Of a stretch of 6,356 nt of DNA, positions 1-6,271 are shown piece by piece (the first letter of the stretch is position 1; each line of letters opens with the position of its first letter). The position numbers and the translations under genes were made by a program. The stretch lies in the NCBI GenBank assembly GCA_029882955.1, contig JAOUJX010000248.1, positions 1 through 6,356 of the forward strand, written 5' to 3'. The stretch is from Gammaproteobacteria bacterium. GTDB lineage: Bacteria; Pseudomonadota; Gammaproteobacteria; GCA-001735895. The notes beneath the pieces are model-generated. The model was not told the DNA's origin. It saw only the letters and a list, made by a program, of their open reading frames with translations, and ran no database searches.

Positions 1-2696
1 AGATCTTAGGCACCGGTGGAATAGACATCGATATATCGCAAAGGAAAAGTGCAGAAGTAGAAGTTGAAAACCAGAAGAAGTTGTTAGAGACCCTGATTGA
101 GAACATGGATCTGGGTGTTCATCTGTTTGATTCGAATTTAAAAATAGTAATAGCTAATCAAACATCAGCCAGATTAATGGGATTGCCGAAAGACTTTCTT
201 TCACCTGGCACGAGTCTGGAGTCTATTGTGAGATATCAGTACGAGCATGGTGAGCTCTACGACACACGAGATAGTGTTGATGAAGAAGTTGATTATTGGC
301 TGAATTTTCGACGAAATGCCAAAGAATCTTATAAATACGAACGTAAGCGTCCGAATGGCAGTTACCTGGATATTCGCAATGTAAAACTGCCCAATGGAGG
401 CTGGATTGGAACCGAAACCGAAATTACCGAACTGAAGCAGGCTGAACTGGCGCTAAAGAGACATAAAAAACAACTGGTTGAACTCAATCAACGTCTCGAA
501 CTGGCGAATATAATTGTTTCGATGGGCGTATGGGACTGGGATCTGAAAACCAATGAAATAACCTGGGATAATCAAATGTACGAGATTTTCGGATTACCAC
601 GGGGCGAACCAATGACTTACGAGAAATGGAAGGCTGGCGTTCATCCAGAGGATTTACCTGTTGTTAAGTCAGCGATATCAAATATGCTAAACGGCGTTAT
701 CGAGGGTGGTAAGGAAATACGTATTGTCAGGCCGGACGGAGAAGTTCGCCATGTTGACTCAAACGGTATTGTCCTTTACGACGAAAGCAATCAGGCGACT
801 CGATTTGTCGGTGTAAACTGGGATATTACAGAGCGCAAACTGGCGCAAATCGATCTGGATCGGAGTAATAATCAGTTCCGAGCGTTGGCAGATAATTTAC
901 CCGAGTTCATTACCTTAAAGGATTTACAGGGGCGCTTCCTTTTTATCAATAAACGGTTCGAAGAATGGACACATATGACCTATGAAGATGTGGTTGGGAA
1001 AAATGTTCATGAAATTTATTCCGAACAGCAGGCAGCAGAATTTGAAAAGCTGGATCGTCAGGTTATCGAGAGCGGCGAAATACTATCCAGGGAAGCTGAT
1101 CTTTGGTATCCAGACGGCAATACTCGAACGGTTATTAGCACGCGCTTCCCGGTGACCTCGGCGACCGGCAAAGTCCTCGGCATTGGTACTATCAATCACG
1201 ATATCACCGAACGGAAACGTATGGAGCAAATGAAAGCTGAATTTATTTCGACGGTGAGCCATGAACTACGTACCCCCCTGACCTCAATTCGTGGCTCGTT
1301 AGGCCTGGTAAAGGAGGATGTAGTGGGGGAGTTGCCTCCGGAAGCGAAAGACATGATTGTCATCGCCTACAACAATACGGAAAGATTATTGCTGTTGATT
1401 AACGATATCCTGGATATACAGAAGATTGAGTCCGACAGTATCAGGCTGGATTTCCAGAACCTGAATATCGTGCCTTTTTTAAAACAGGCCCTCGCCGAAC
1501 ATGCTGGCTATGGTGAGGAACAGGGTGTCAGGTTTTCTATGAAACAAAGAGCGGAAGATGGCTGGGTGTACGCCGATAAAGACCGTTTAATGCAAGTCAT
1601 GGGGAATCTGCTGTCTAATGCGGCTAAATTTTCTCCCGAAGGGTCAACGGTAGAAGTGAGCCTTGCGCGTCCCGAAAAAGGCAGGGTACGGGTGTCTGTC
1701 TCAGATAGTGGCTCCGGCATAGCGAAAGATTTCAGGGATAATATTTTCCAGAGATTTTCTCAATCAGACTCCTCCGATACCCGTCAAAAGGGTGGCACGG
1801 GCCTTGGTTTGGCCATATCCCGAGGGATCATTGAACGTCATGATGGTTATCTGGACTATATAAGTCACGAAGGTATCGGGAGTATTTTTTATTTCGAGTT
1901 GCCCGAATTTCTCAGCACGGAGAGCGCCCAGTCTAATGAACCAAAACGCAGTCAACTTAGTGATGGTGCACCCTGTATTCTGATCGTGGAAGACGATGCT
2001 GACGTGGCCGCTTTATTACAACGTATGCTGGCCGAGTCCGGCTATGACTCCGATATAGCCTATAGCGCAGAGCAGGCGCGCCAATTACTGGCGGAAAGGG
2101 GGGCTGTTTATAAATTAATGACGCTTGATATTATCTTGCCAAAAGAGGACGGTGTTAGTCTTCTTGCCAGCTTACGTCGTGAGGCTGAAACACAAAATTT
2201 ACCGGTTATTGTGGTGTCAGCAAGTGCCAATGAGACAAAAAAAGAATTAAACGGGGGGGCGGTGAGCGTTGTCGACTGGTTGCAAAAACCGATTGATCAG
2301 AACAGACTAATTGCTGCAGTGGCTAGCGTTTCTAAAAGCGATAGCGGTTTACCGAGAGTGTTGCATGTTGAGGACGAATCCGACATACATCATATCGTAA
2401 AATTTACCCTTAAGGGTCTGTGTGAGCTGGAATGGGCGGTAACGCTGGAAGCCGCCAGAGAAATGATGAAAAAGAAAACATTTGACCTGATAATACTGGA
2501 TATCGGTTTGCCGGACGGCTCTGGTCTAGAATTACTAGAATTGCTCGAATCCCAGGTAACACCCCCGGAGGTCGTTATTTTCTCGGCGCTCGATGTTTCG
2601 GCTGAAGATGCCAGAAGAGTGAATGCGGTTTTGGCTAAACATCGTTCTAGTAATGATGAGCTGATGAAAGTGATTAAAGAATCATTAAAGAATTGA
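1..2696 (+). CDS. Hybrid sensor histidine kinase, multi-PAS, two C-terminal receiver domains (5'-partial)
   Basis: This is a cytoplasmic-type hybrid histidine kinase whose start lies beyond the left edge. The frame is open from base 3, and its first residues (ILGTGGIDIDISQRK) are the typical end of a PAS/PAC domain. The TTG at 81 is therefore an internal codon. Residues are numbered here from base 81. PAS domains lie at about 5-117, 139-254 and 264-378; the last two end in DITERK. HisKA follows, with phospho-acceptor H394 in SHELRTPL. The ATPase domain has an N box with N509 and N513, a G1 box DSGSG (542-546) and a G2 box GGTGLG (571-576). Receiver 1 has E637/D638, D683, S713 and K736. Receiver 2 has E764/D765, D807, S835 and K853. 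All catalytic residues are present, so both kinase and receivers should work. No transmembrane segment is visible in this part. The signal sensed cannot be told from sequence. The stand-alone receiver downstream is a likely partner. Family assignment is very secure; the true N-terminus is unknown. Confidence 0.96.
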   Translation, partial: ILGTGGIDIDISQRKSAEVEVENQKKLLETLIENMDLGVHLFDSNLKIVIANQTSARLMGLPKDFLSPGTSLESIVRYQYEHGELYDTRDSVDEEVDYWLNFRRNAKESYKYERKRPNGSYLDIRNVKLPNGGWIGTETEITELKQAELALKRHKKQLVELNQRLELANIIVSMGVWDWDLKTNEITWDNQMYEIFGLPRGEPMTYEKWKAGVHPEDLPVVKSAISNMLNGVIEGGKEIRIVRPDGEVRHVDSNGIVLYDESNQATRFVGVNWDITERKLAQIDLDRSNNQFRALADNLPEFITLKDLQGRFLFINKRFEEWTHMTYEDVVGKNVHEIYSEQQAAEFEKLDRQVIESGEILSREADLWYPDGNTRTVISTRFPVTSATGKVLGIGTINHDITERKRMEQMKAEFISTVSHELRTPLTSIRGSLGLVKEDVVGELPPEAKDMIVIAYNNTERLLLLINDILDIQKIESDSIRLDFQNLNIVPFLKQALAEHAGYGEEQGVRFSMKQRAEDGWVYADKDRLMQVMGNLLSNAAKFSPEGSTVEVSLARPEKGRVRVSVSDSGSGIAKDFRDNIFQRFSQSDSSDTRQKGGTGLGLAISRGIIERHDGYLDYISHEGIGSIFYFELPEFLSTESAQSNEPKRSQLSDGAPCILIVEDDADVAALLQRMLAESGYDSDIAYSAEQARQLLAERGAVYKLMTLDIILPKEDGVSLLASLRREAETQNLPVIVVSASANETKKELNGGAVSVVDWLQKPIDQNRLIAAVASVSKSDSGLPRVLHVEDESDIHHIVKFTLKGLCELEWAVTLEAAREMMKKKTFDLIILDIGLPDGSGLELLELLESQVTPPEVVIFSALDVSAEDARRVNAVLAKHRSSNDELMKVIKESLKN

Positions 2697-2705
2697 GAAT
2701 GGATA

Positions 2706-3107
2706 ATGTCTGAGCTGAGACGTATCTTATATGTTGAAGATGAACCTGATATTCGGGCAGTCACGAAAGTCGCTCTGGAAAAAATTGGTAATTTCGAAGT
2801 GAAGATATGTGCCTCGGGTCAGGAAGCTCTCGAATGCGCGCAGGCGTTTTCCCCCGACCTGTTTTTACTCGATGTCATGATGCCGGGAATGGATGGTCCT
2901 GAAACGCTCACTGCGCTAAGAGAAATTTCTCAACTAAAAGAAATCCCCGCGATGTTTATGACTGCCAAGATTCAGGTGCAGGAAGTAGAAGAATTGAAAA
3001 CCATGGGTGTTATAGACGTGATTAGTAAACCGTTCGATGTCTTAAAGCTTTCCGAACAATTACGAGAAAGCTGGGATCGATATTTTAAGGAATCGAAAAG
3101 TGTCTGA
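2706..3107 (+). CDS. Single-domain response regulator (CheY-like receiver)
   Basis: This 133-residue protein is one receiver domain with no output domain. The acidic pair E11/D12 lies in YVEDEPD, the phospho-acceptor D56 in LLDVMMPGMDG, the switch residue T86 in FMTAK, and the conserved lysine K108 in SKPFD. It should accept phosphate from the upstream hybrid kinase, or pass it to an Hpt protein, and act through protein contacts. It starts 9 bases after the kinase stop with only a weak purine stretch (GAGA) before the ATG, which suggests translation coupled to the kinase. Its last codons overlap the next gene by 8 bases. Stand-alone receivers of this kind are common as diffusible phosphorelay members; its actual target is not visible. 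Confidence 0.95.
   Translation: MSELRRILYVEDEPDIRAVTKVALEKIGNFEVKICASGQEALECAQAFSPDLFLLDVMMPGMDGPETLTALREISQLKEIPAMFMTAKIQVQEVEELKTMGVIDVISKPFDVLKLSEQLRESWDRYFKESKSV
3087..3091 (+). promoter_or_regulatory. Ribosome binding site for the GTG start of the NYN gene
   Basis: AAGGA lies 8 bases before the GTG at 3100, inside the end of the receiver gene. It supports the GTG as the true start even though this makes the two genes overlap by 8 bases. Confidence 0.6.
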
Positions 3108-3828
3108 AGAAAAAAGAATAGCGTTGTTGATCGATTGCGATAATGTTAGTCATAATTCAATCGAAGGCGTGCTCGAAGAACTGGCCAAATATGGCATGGT
3201 TAATGTCCGTCATGCGCATGGGGACTGGAATAATCCTTCGCTGTCAGGCTGGATCGGTAGATTGCACCCTCATGCGATAAGACCGATGCAGCAGTTTGCC
3301 TATACAAAGGGTAAAAATGCGACAGATGCCGCGATGATTATCGATGCGATGGATCTGCTATACAGTAAGACAGTCGACGCTTTTGCTTTGATGACCAGCG
3401 ATAGCGATTTCACCCCACTGGTATTAAGAATACTGGAAAGCGGTCTGCCGGTTTATGGATTTGGAGAAAAAAAGACGCCGCAGCCATTTGTAGATGCGTG
3501 CTCACCATTTATTTATACAGAGAATCTTGTTTCTAGCGAAGAAGATAAAACGGACGCTCCTAAACAGTCAGCAAAGAAAAGTAAGAAAGGTCTAAGGGGG
3601 GACACTTCGCTCGTGAGGTTGCTGAGAACGGCCGTGGAGCAAACATCGGATGACGATGGCTGGGCGGATATGAGCAAAGTAGGCTCTTATATCTCTAACA
3701 ATAGTTCTTTTTCCTCAATCAACTATGGTTATAAAAAGCTCGGTGATTTAATCAGAGTCACTGAGTTATTTGAAGTTGAAATGAGAAAAGATGGCAAGAC
3801 TATGTGTATTAAGGATGTGCGTAAGTAA
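3100..3828 (+). CDS. LabA-like NYN-domain protein with C-terminal OST-HTH/LOTUS domain
   Basis: This 242-residue protein has two domains. The N-terminal part, about 5-142, is a LabA/DUF88-type NYN domain with a PIN-like nuclease fold. It carries the expected acidic residues: D12 and D14 in LIDCDN, D76 in KNATD, and D101/D103 in TSDSDF. A charged, lysine-rich linker (about 145-166) leads to an OST-HTH/LOTUS winged-helix domain at about 168-240, with the typical YGYKKLGDLI stretch (209-218). NYN domains are metal-dependent RNases or their relatives, and LOTUS domains bind RNA, so an RNA-targeting role in the cytoplasm is likely but not shown. The GTG start is backed by an AAGGA site, and the 8-base overlap with the receiver gene implies coupled expression with the two-component genes. 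The name LabA comes from a cyanobacterial clock-output protein; a circadian role should not be assumed here. Domain call is secure; substrate unknown. Confidence 0.92.
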   Translation: MSEEKRIALLIDCDNVSHNSIEGVLEELAKYGMVNVRHAHGDWNNPSLSGWIGRLHPHAIRPMQQFAYTKGKNATDAAMIIDAMDLLYSKTVDAFALMTSDSDFTPLVLRILESGLPVYGFGEKKTPQPFVDACSPFIYTENLVSSEEDKTDAPKQSAKKSKKGLRGDTSLVRLLRTAVEQTSDDDGWADMSKVGSYISNNSSFSSINYGYKKLGDLIRVTELFEVEMRKDGKTMCIKDVRK

Positions 3829-3860
3829 TGCAATCTGGGCGCTAAAACTTTGGTAATTAT

Positions 3861-3889
3861 TTGACTTGAACGCTGCGTAGACTCAGACT
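3861..3889 (+). promoter_or_regulatory. Weak candidate promoter for the beta-barrel gene
   Basis: TTGACT at 3861-3866 is a good -35 match (5 of 6). With a 17-base spacer the -10 would be CAGACT at 3884-3889, which matches only 3 of 6. The position, in a 104-base gap before a gene with its own strong ribosome site, is right for a promoter, but the -10 is poor and an activator or another sigma factor could be involved. Confidence 0.22.
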
Positions 3890-3932
3890 TAGCTGGCGGC
3901 ACTTTTTATAGAGCAAAAACAGGAGCACCAAA

Positions 3933-4427
3933 ATGATACCCGGGATTCATCGATATCTGACTGCTATCATCTTTAGCTTAATTCTTGGTGGCACTACTAC
4001 AACTGCCACGGCAGCTGAATCACAGCCTATATTAGACAAAAACAGGTTTTCTATCGGAGTGGGAATATCTGATAACTCTGTCAGCGGGCCTGGTGGTGAC
4101 GAAACCGGTTACCAGCTATTTGGTGCCTATGAGCTGGATCAGGTCAATGTCATGGATGGCGTTAATAGTTCGCTGGAATTTGGCTATATGGATTATGGCT
4201 ACAATCGTGATAGCGATGGAATCTGGGGTACCTACGTAGTTGATGGACTCATTAGCGCGAATTTTGGCTGGCTGGCAAGAATAGGTATGGATATTGGCGA
4301 TGATAATGGTTTGATGTTCGGAGCGGGCGCATCTTTCGCCATGAATGCGAACACGGCGCTGCGTGTCGAATATGTCATTCGTGATGACATAGATTCTTTG
4401 CAGTTTAATTTATTATTTGGATTATAG
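3933..4427 (+). CDS. Small secreted protein, predicted outer-membrane beta-barrel
   Basis: This 164-residue protein has a clear signal peptide. A short basic start (R7) is followed by a hydrophobic core at about 9-20 and a Thr/Ala-rich end, with likely cleavage after A-T-A at 25-27. The mature part alternates polar and hydrophobic residues in short stretches separated by Gly/Asp/Asn turns, for example RFSIGVGISD, SSLEFGYMDYGY, FGWLARIGMDIG, LRVEYVIRDD and a final SLQFNLLFGL. This is the pattern of a small, roughly eight-strand barrel of the OmpA/OmpW-like porin-fold group. The loops are acidic. AGGAG at 3921-3925, 7 bases before the ATG, fixes the start. It is separated by 104 bases from the NYN gene and probably has its own promoter. 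The last residue is Leu rather than the usual Phe, with Phe two positions before it. I do not recognise a named family, so its role (structural, adhesion or channel) is open. Confidence 0.8.
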   Translation: MIPGIHRYLTAIIFSLILGGTTTTATAAESQPILDKNRFSIGVGISDNSVSGPGGDETGYQLFGAYELDQVNVMDGVNSSLEFGYMDYGYNRDSDGIWGTYVVDGLISANFGWLARIGMDIGDDNGLMFGAGASFAMNANTALRVEYVIRDDIDSLQFNLLFGL

Positions 4428-4446
4428 AATCAGGTAGTAATAATAA

Positions 4447-4463
4447 AGGGGGTATCGTCCCCT
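4447..4463. terminator. Short GC-rich hairpin between convergent genes, possible terminator
   Basis: AGGGG (4447-4451) pairs with CCCCT (4459-4463). On the plus strand G4452 can also wobble-pair with U4458, leaving a five-base loop. After the stem the plus strand has a C/T-rich stretch without a real T run. On the minus strand the stem is followed by TTATTATTA. It lies just past the stop of the barrel gene and 96 bases past the stop of the minus-strand membrane protein, so it could end either transcript. The short stem and poor T tract keep the call weak. Confidence 0.35.
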
Positions 4464-4558
4464 CTCCTGTCCCGTCTATCAGTTGACTTTTTAAAGTGGA
4501 ATATGACTGGTCGATGCTAACAAAAATACTAATAATACTTTCAGTAATTACGTCCGAC

Positions 4559-4933
4559 CTAATCCGTGGCATTCCTTGCGTTGAAGTAACTGAAACTGAA
4601 CAGTATTACCAGTAGTATCAGAAACGTCCCGGTTGGTAGCATATTTTCTACGGAAATAAGTTCACTATAAACAGCGTAAAGCTCGGCAATAAATATCCCT
4701 GAAATCACTGGAAAGGCGGTGAGTAAGAGAACTCCTTTTCGTTCCAGCGGTTTTCTATCTGCCCAGATCAACAAAAATGTCCAGCCAAGCATCAGCGCAG
4801 CACCTAGCCCCAGTGCATATCGGTACTCGACTCCATGTGCAATCTTCGGGAATAACATGAGATAGGTGGCAAAACCATCTGCGAATGCACCCGTCCAGTA
4901 ACTTACCCTCAACCAGATAATTTTATTTTTCAT
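4559..4933 (-). CDS. Small four-helix integral membrane protein, function unknown
   Basis: This 124-residue protein has four hydrophobic segments, at about 7-29, 37-58, 67-90 and 99-118, so both ends are probably on the same side of the inner membrane. Between helices 2 and 3 is a short charged loop, WADRKPLERKG (57-67), whose positive charges suggest it faces the cytoplasm. Acidic and aromatic residues lie inside or near the helices (D19, E84, several Tyr and Trp). No cofactor or catalytic motif is seen and I cannot name the family; I think similar uncharacterised proteins exist, but that is memory and not a search. The ATG at 4931-4933 has GGAG (4944-4947) 10 bases upstream. It follows the hydrolase gene on the same strand after an 81-base gap, so it may be cotranscribed or have its own promoter near the palindrome at 4999-5010. 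Confidence 0.82.
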   Translation of the reverse strand: MKNKIIWLRVSYWTGAFADGFATYLMLFPKIAHGVEYRYALGLGAALMLGWTFLLIWADRKPLERKGVLLLTAFPVISGIFIAELYAVYSELISVENMLPTGTFLILLVILFSFSYFNARNATD

Positions 4934-4998
4934 AGTAAAGCATCTCCGTGCGGATAGATTGAAGTCTTCATTTTTAAATTGCTTTTGCTATAAGGCTA

Positions 4999-5010
4999 TA
5001 ATCCGGATTA
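4999..5010. repeat. Perfect 12-base palindrome with adjoining 8-base tandem repeat
   Basis: TAATCCGGATTA reads the same on both strands and begins 5 bases past the hydrolase stop, in the gap before the membrane-protein gene. Partly overlapping it is a tandem pair, GCTATAAG (4987-4994) and GCTATAAT (4995-5002). A dyad of this size could be an operator for a dimeric regulator of the membrane-protein gene. No convincing -35/-10 pair was found around it, so this is position plus symmetry only. Confidence 0.35.
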
Positions 5011-5014
5011 GCGT

Positions 5015-6073
5015 TTAATTATCAGAGAAATTTTCGTTATGATCGGCAGTAACGGGTAGAAGACGAGTTTCCCCAATCTTCATTAACCAGACCTGCTCTG
5101 CAGATAACCCTGCCTGTTCAGCTGCAGATTGAAACCTTTTTGGGGGCTCCCACGGGTCTTCATCTGACAAATCGATGGTACCCCAATGCATTCCTACCAG
5201 GATATTGGCACCCAATTCTGCACCTATATCAATGGCCTCTTCCGGAGTGGTATGATTGTTAACACCATATTTCCTGTTTCCGTAAGTCCCGATAGTGAGC
5301 ATGGCTAAATCAAAAGAACCAAATTTTGTACCTATCTGTTTAAATATTGTGGGTGAATAGGCAGTATCTCCAGCAAAATAATACTTGCCGGAGGGGGTGA
5401 CTAGAGCCCAGGAACACCATAGTGTTTTGTTATTGTCCGATAACCCTCTTCCTGAAAAATGGACTGTCGGAAGTGAGGTTATTTGAAAGCCAAAAATAGA
5501 AATACTTTCATTCCAGTCAAGTTCATGTACCTGTGAATATCCTCTTTCGGTAAAAAAGCTCTTTAGTTTGAGTGGAGCCAGGACATGTATATTTTCTTTA
5601 CCCTCAAGCGCTTCGATAAATTCTTCATCCAGATGGTCATAATGATTATGAGAAATCAGCATGATATCTATCGAGGGTAAATTATTTCTGCTGATACCAG
5701 GTTTGGCAAACCGTCTCGGGCCGATTGAATAGGGCCCGGCATAATCAGAAAAATATGGATCTGTTAAAATTGTCTTACCCTCTATTTTTATCAGAAAAGT
5801 GGACTGTCCTATCCAGGTCAGGCTGTTTTTATCCTTTAGCTCCCGAAACTGATTCAATGCTTCCTCCTTAGGCAGGATATGGCTTACTGGAACTTCGGGA
5901 GTAAAAAAAGAAGACCATATTCTGTTCAGATAAAAACCTGGTCCCAATGAAGGTGCGGGTGGAGTCTGGGGGAAATTTTGAAATCCGTCGGAGGTATGAT
6001 GCTTCGGACGCTCTTCTGACAGGGCAGTGAATGATAATAAACAGGTGATTAATAATGTCGCTGATATTTTCAT
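5015..6073 (-). CDS. Secreted NAPE-PLD-like metallo-beta-lactamase-fold hydrolase
   Basis: This 352-residue protein belongs to the metallo-beta-lactamase superfamily and most resembles the N-acyl-phosphatidylethanolamine phospholipase D (NAPE-PLD)/UlaG-like branch. Candidate zinc ligands are H142, H144, D146 and H147 in SHNHYDHLD, H205 in TVHFSGR, the bridging D236 in FAGDTAYS and H296 in GMHWGT. The strand motif WIGQSTFLIKIEG (87-99), TDPYFSDYAGP (104-114), WCSW (219-222) and NNHTTPEEA (272-280) also fit NAPE-PLD; H274 sits where the animal enzyme has a conserved active-site His. A hydrophobic start (about 4-18) looks like a signal peptide with possible cleavage after A-L-S (17-19), so the enzyme probably acts in the periplasm on a phosphodiester or lipid. 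C11 lies too close to the start, and after Thr, to be a convincing lipoprotein Cys. The ATG is backed by AGAGGTGA (6083-6090), which overlaps the stop codon of the small ORF upstream. Fold is secure; substrate is inferred. Confidence 0.93.
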   Translation of the reverse strand: MKISATLLITCLLSFTALSEERPKHHTSDGFQNFPQTPPAPSLGPGFYLNRIWSSFFTPEVPVSHILPKEEALNQFRELKDKNSLTWIGQSTFLIKIEGKTILTDPYFSDYAGPYSIGPRRFAKPGISRNNLPSIDIMLISHNHYDHLDEEFIEALEGKENIHVLAPLKLKSFFTERGYSQVHELDWNESISIFGFQITSLPTVHFSGRGLSDNNKTLWCSWALVTPSGKYYFAGDTAYSPTIFKQIGTKFGSFDLAMLTIGTYGNRKYGVNNHTTPEEAIDIGAELGANILVGMHWGTIDLSDEDPWEPPKRFQSAAEQAGLSAEQVWLMKIGETRLLPVTADHNENFSDN

Positions 6074-6082
6074 TGCAAACGA

Positions 6083-6090
6083 TCACCTCT
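6083..6090 (-). promoter_or_regulatory. Ribosome binding site of the hydrolase, overlapping the upstream stop
   Basis: On the minus strand AGAGGTGA lies 9 bases before the hydrolase ATG. The TAG stop of the 60-codon ORF shares bases with it (TAGAGGTGA), so ribosomes finishing that ORF end on this site, which suggests translational coupling. Confidence 0.65.
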
Positions 6091-6271
6091 AAATCAGTCG
6101 GTAAGCTCCAGGGGCGACGCTGCTAAAACAGTCGTAATCGATGCCGACAGATGAAGTTTTCCGCAGGTTGGGTATAGAACTCTCTCCGGGCACGTCACGA
6201 ACCTCATCGATAATTTGGGTATAAGGTTTGGGGTTCCAGTGGGTGATATTACAAATACAGCCGAATTTCAT
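6089..6271 (-). CDS. 60-codon ORF, possible truncated flavin-dependent oxidoreductase start or leader peptide
   Basis: This ORF encodes 60 residues from the ATG at 6269-6271. AGAGGTGG sits at 6277-6284, an excellent site for that ATG; a GTG at 6278-6280 in the same frame lies inside the site and is less likely to be the start. The protein starts MKFGCICNITHWNPKPY and has Cys at 5, 7 and 48. The opening recalls the N-terminus of luciferase-like (LLM) flavin-dependent oxidoreductases, which run to 300 residues or more, but after about residue 25 I see no LLM-like sequence in any frame. It could be the remnant of such a gene, a genuine small protein, or a leader that couples translation to the hydrolase. 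Its stop overlaps the hydrolase ribosome site. The family resemblance is from memory and weak. Translation is plausible on site and spacing; function unknown. Confidence 0.5.
   Translation of the reverse strand: MKFGCICNITHWNPKPYTQIIDEVRDVPGESSIPNLRKTSSVGIDYDCFSSVAPGAYRLI

Noticed and set aside
1508..1955. Two minus-strand open frames inside the kinase ATPase domain region
   Set aside because: Both are antisense to conserved N, G1 and G2 box coding sequence and show no ribosome site or recognisable domain.
2390..2764. Minus-strand 124-codon open frame across the end of the kinase and start of the receiver gene
   Set aside because: It lies antisense to two well-supported receiver-domain coding regions, and its Ser/Thr-rich translation is typical of a shadow frame.
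3901..3912. TATAGA as a -10 element for the beta-barrel gene
   Set aside because: Transcription from it would start almost on the AGGAG ribosome site, leaving too short a leader, and no -35 lies at the right spacing.
4483..4511. TTGACT in the convergent gap as a promoter
   Set aside because: No -10-like hexamer is found at 16-18 bases downstream, and the only downstream gene on that strand is outside any sensible distance.
5019..5024. A promoter for the membrane-protein gene using the TTATAG repeats as -10
   Set aside because: The sequence 17 bases upstream (TGATAA, or AAACGC for the second repeat) does not resemble a -35 element.
5868..6086. Minus-strand 72-codon open frame overlapping the hydrolase start
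   Set aside because: It is out of frame with the clear NAPE-PLD-like protein and has no ribosome site of its own; low-complexity Ser/Phe/Arg content fits a shadow frame.
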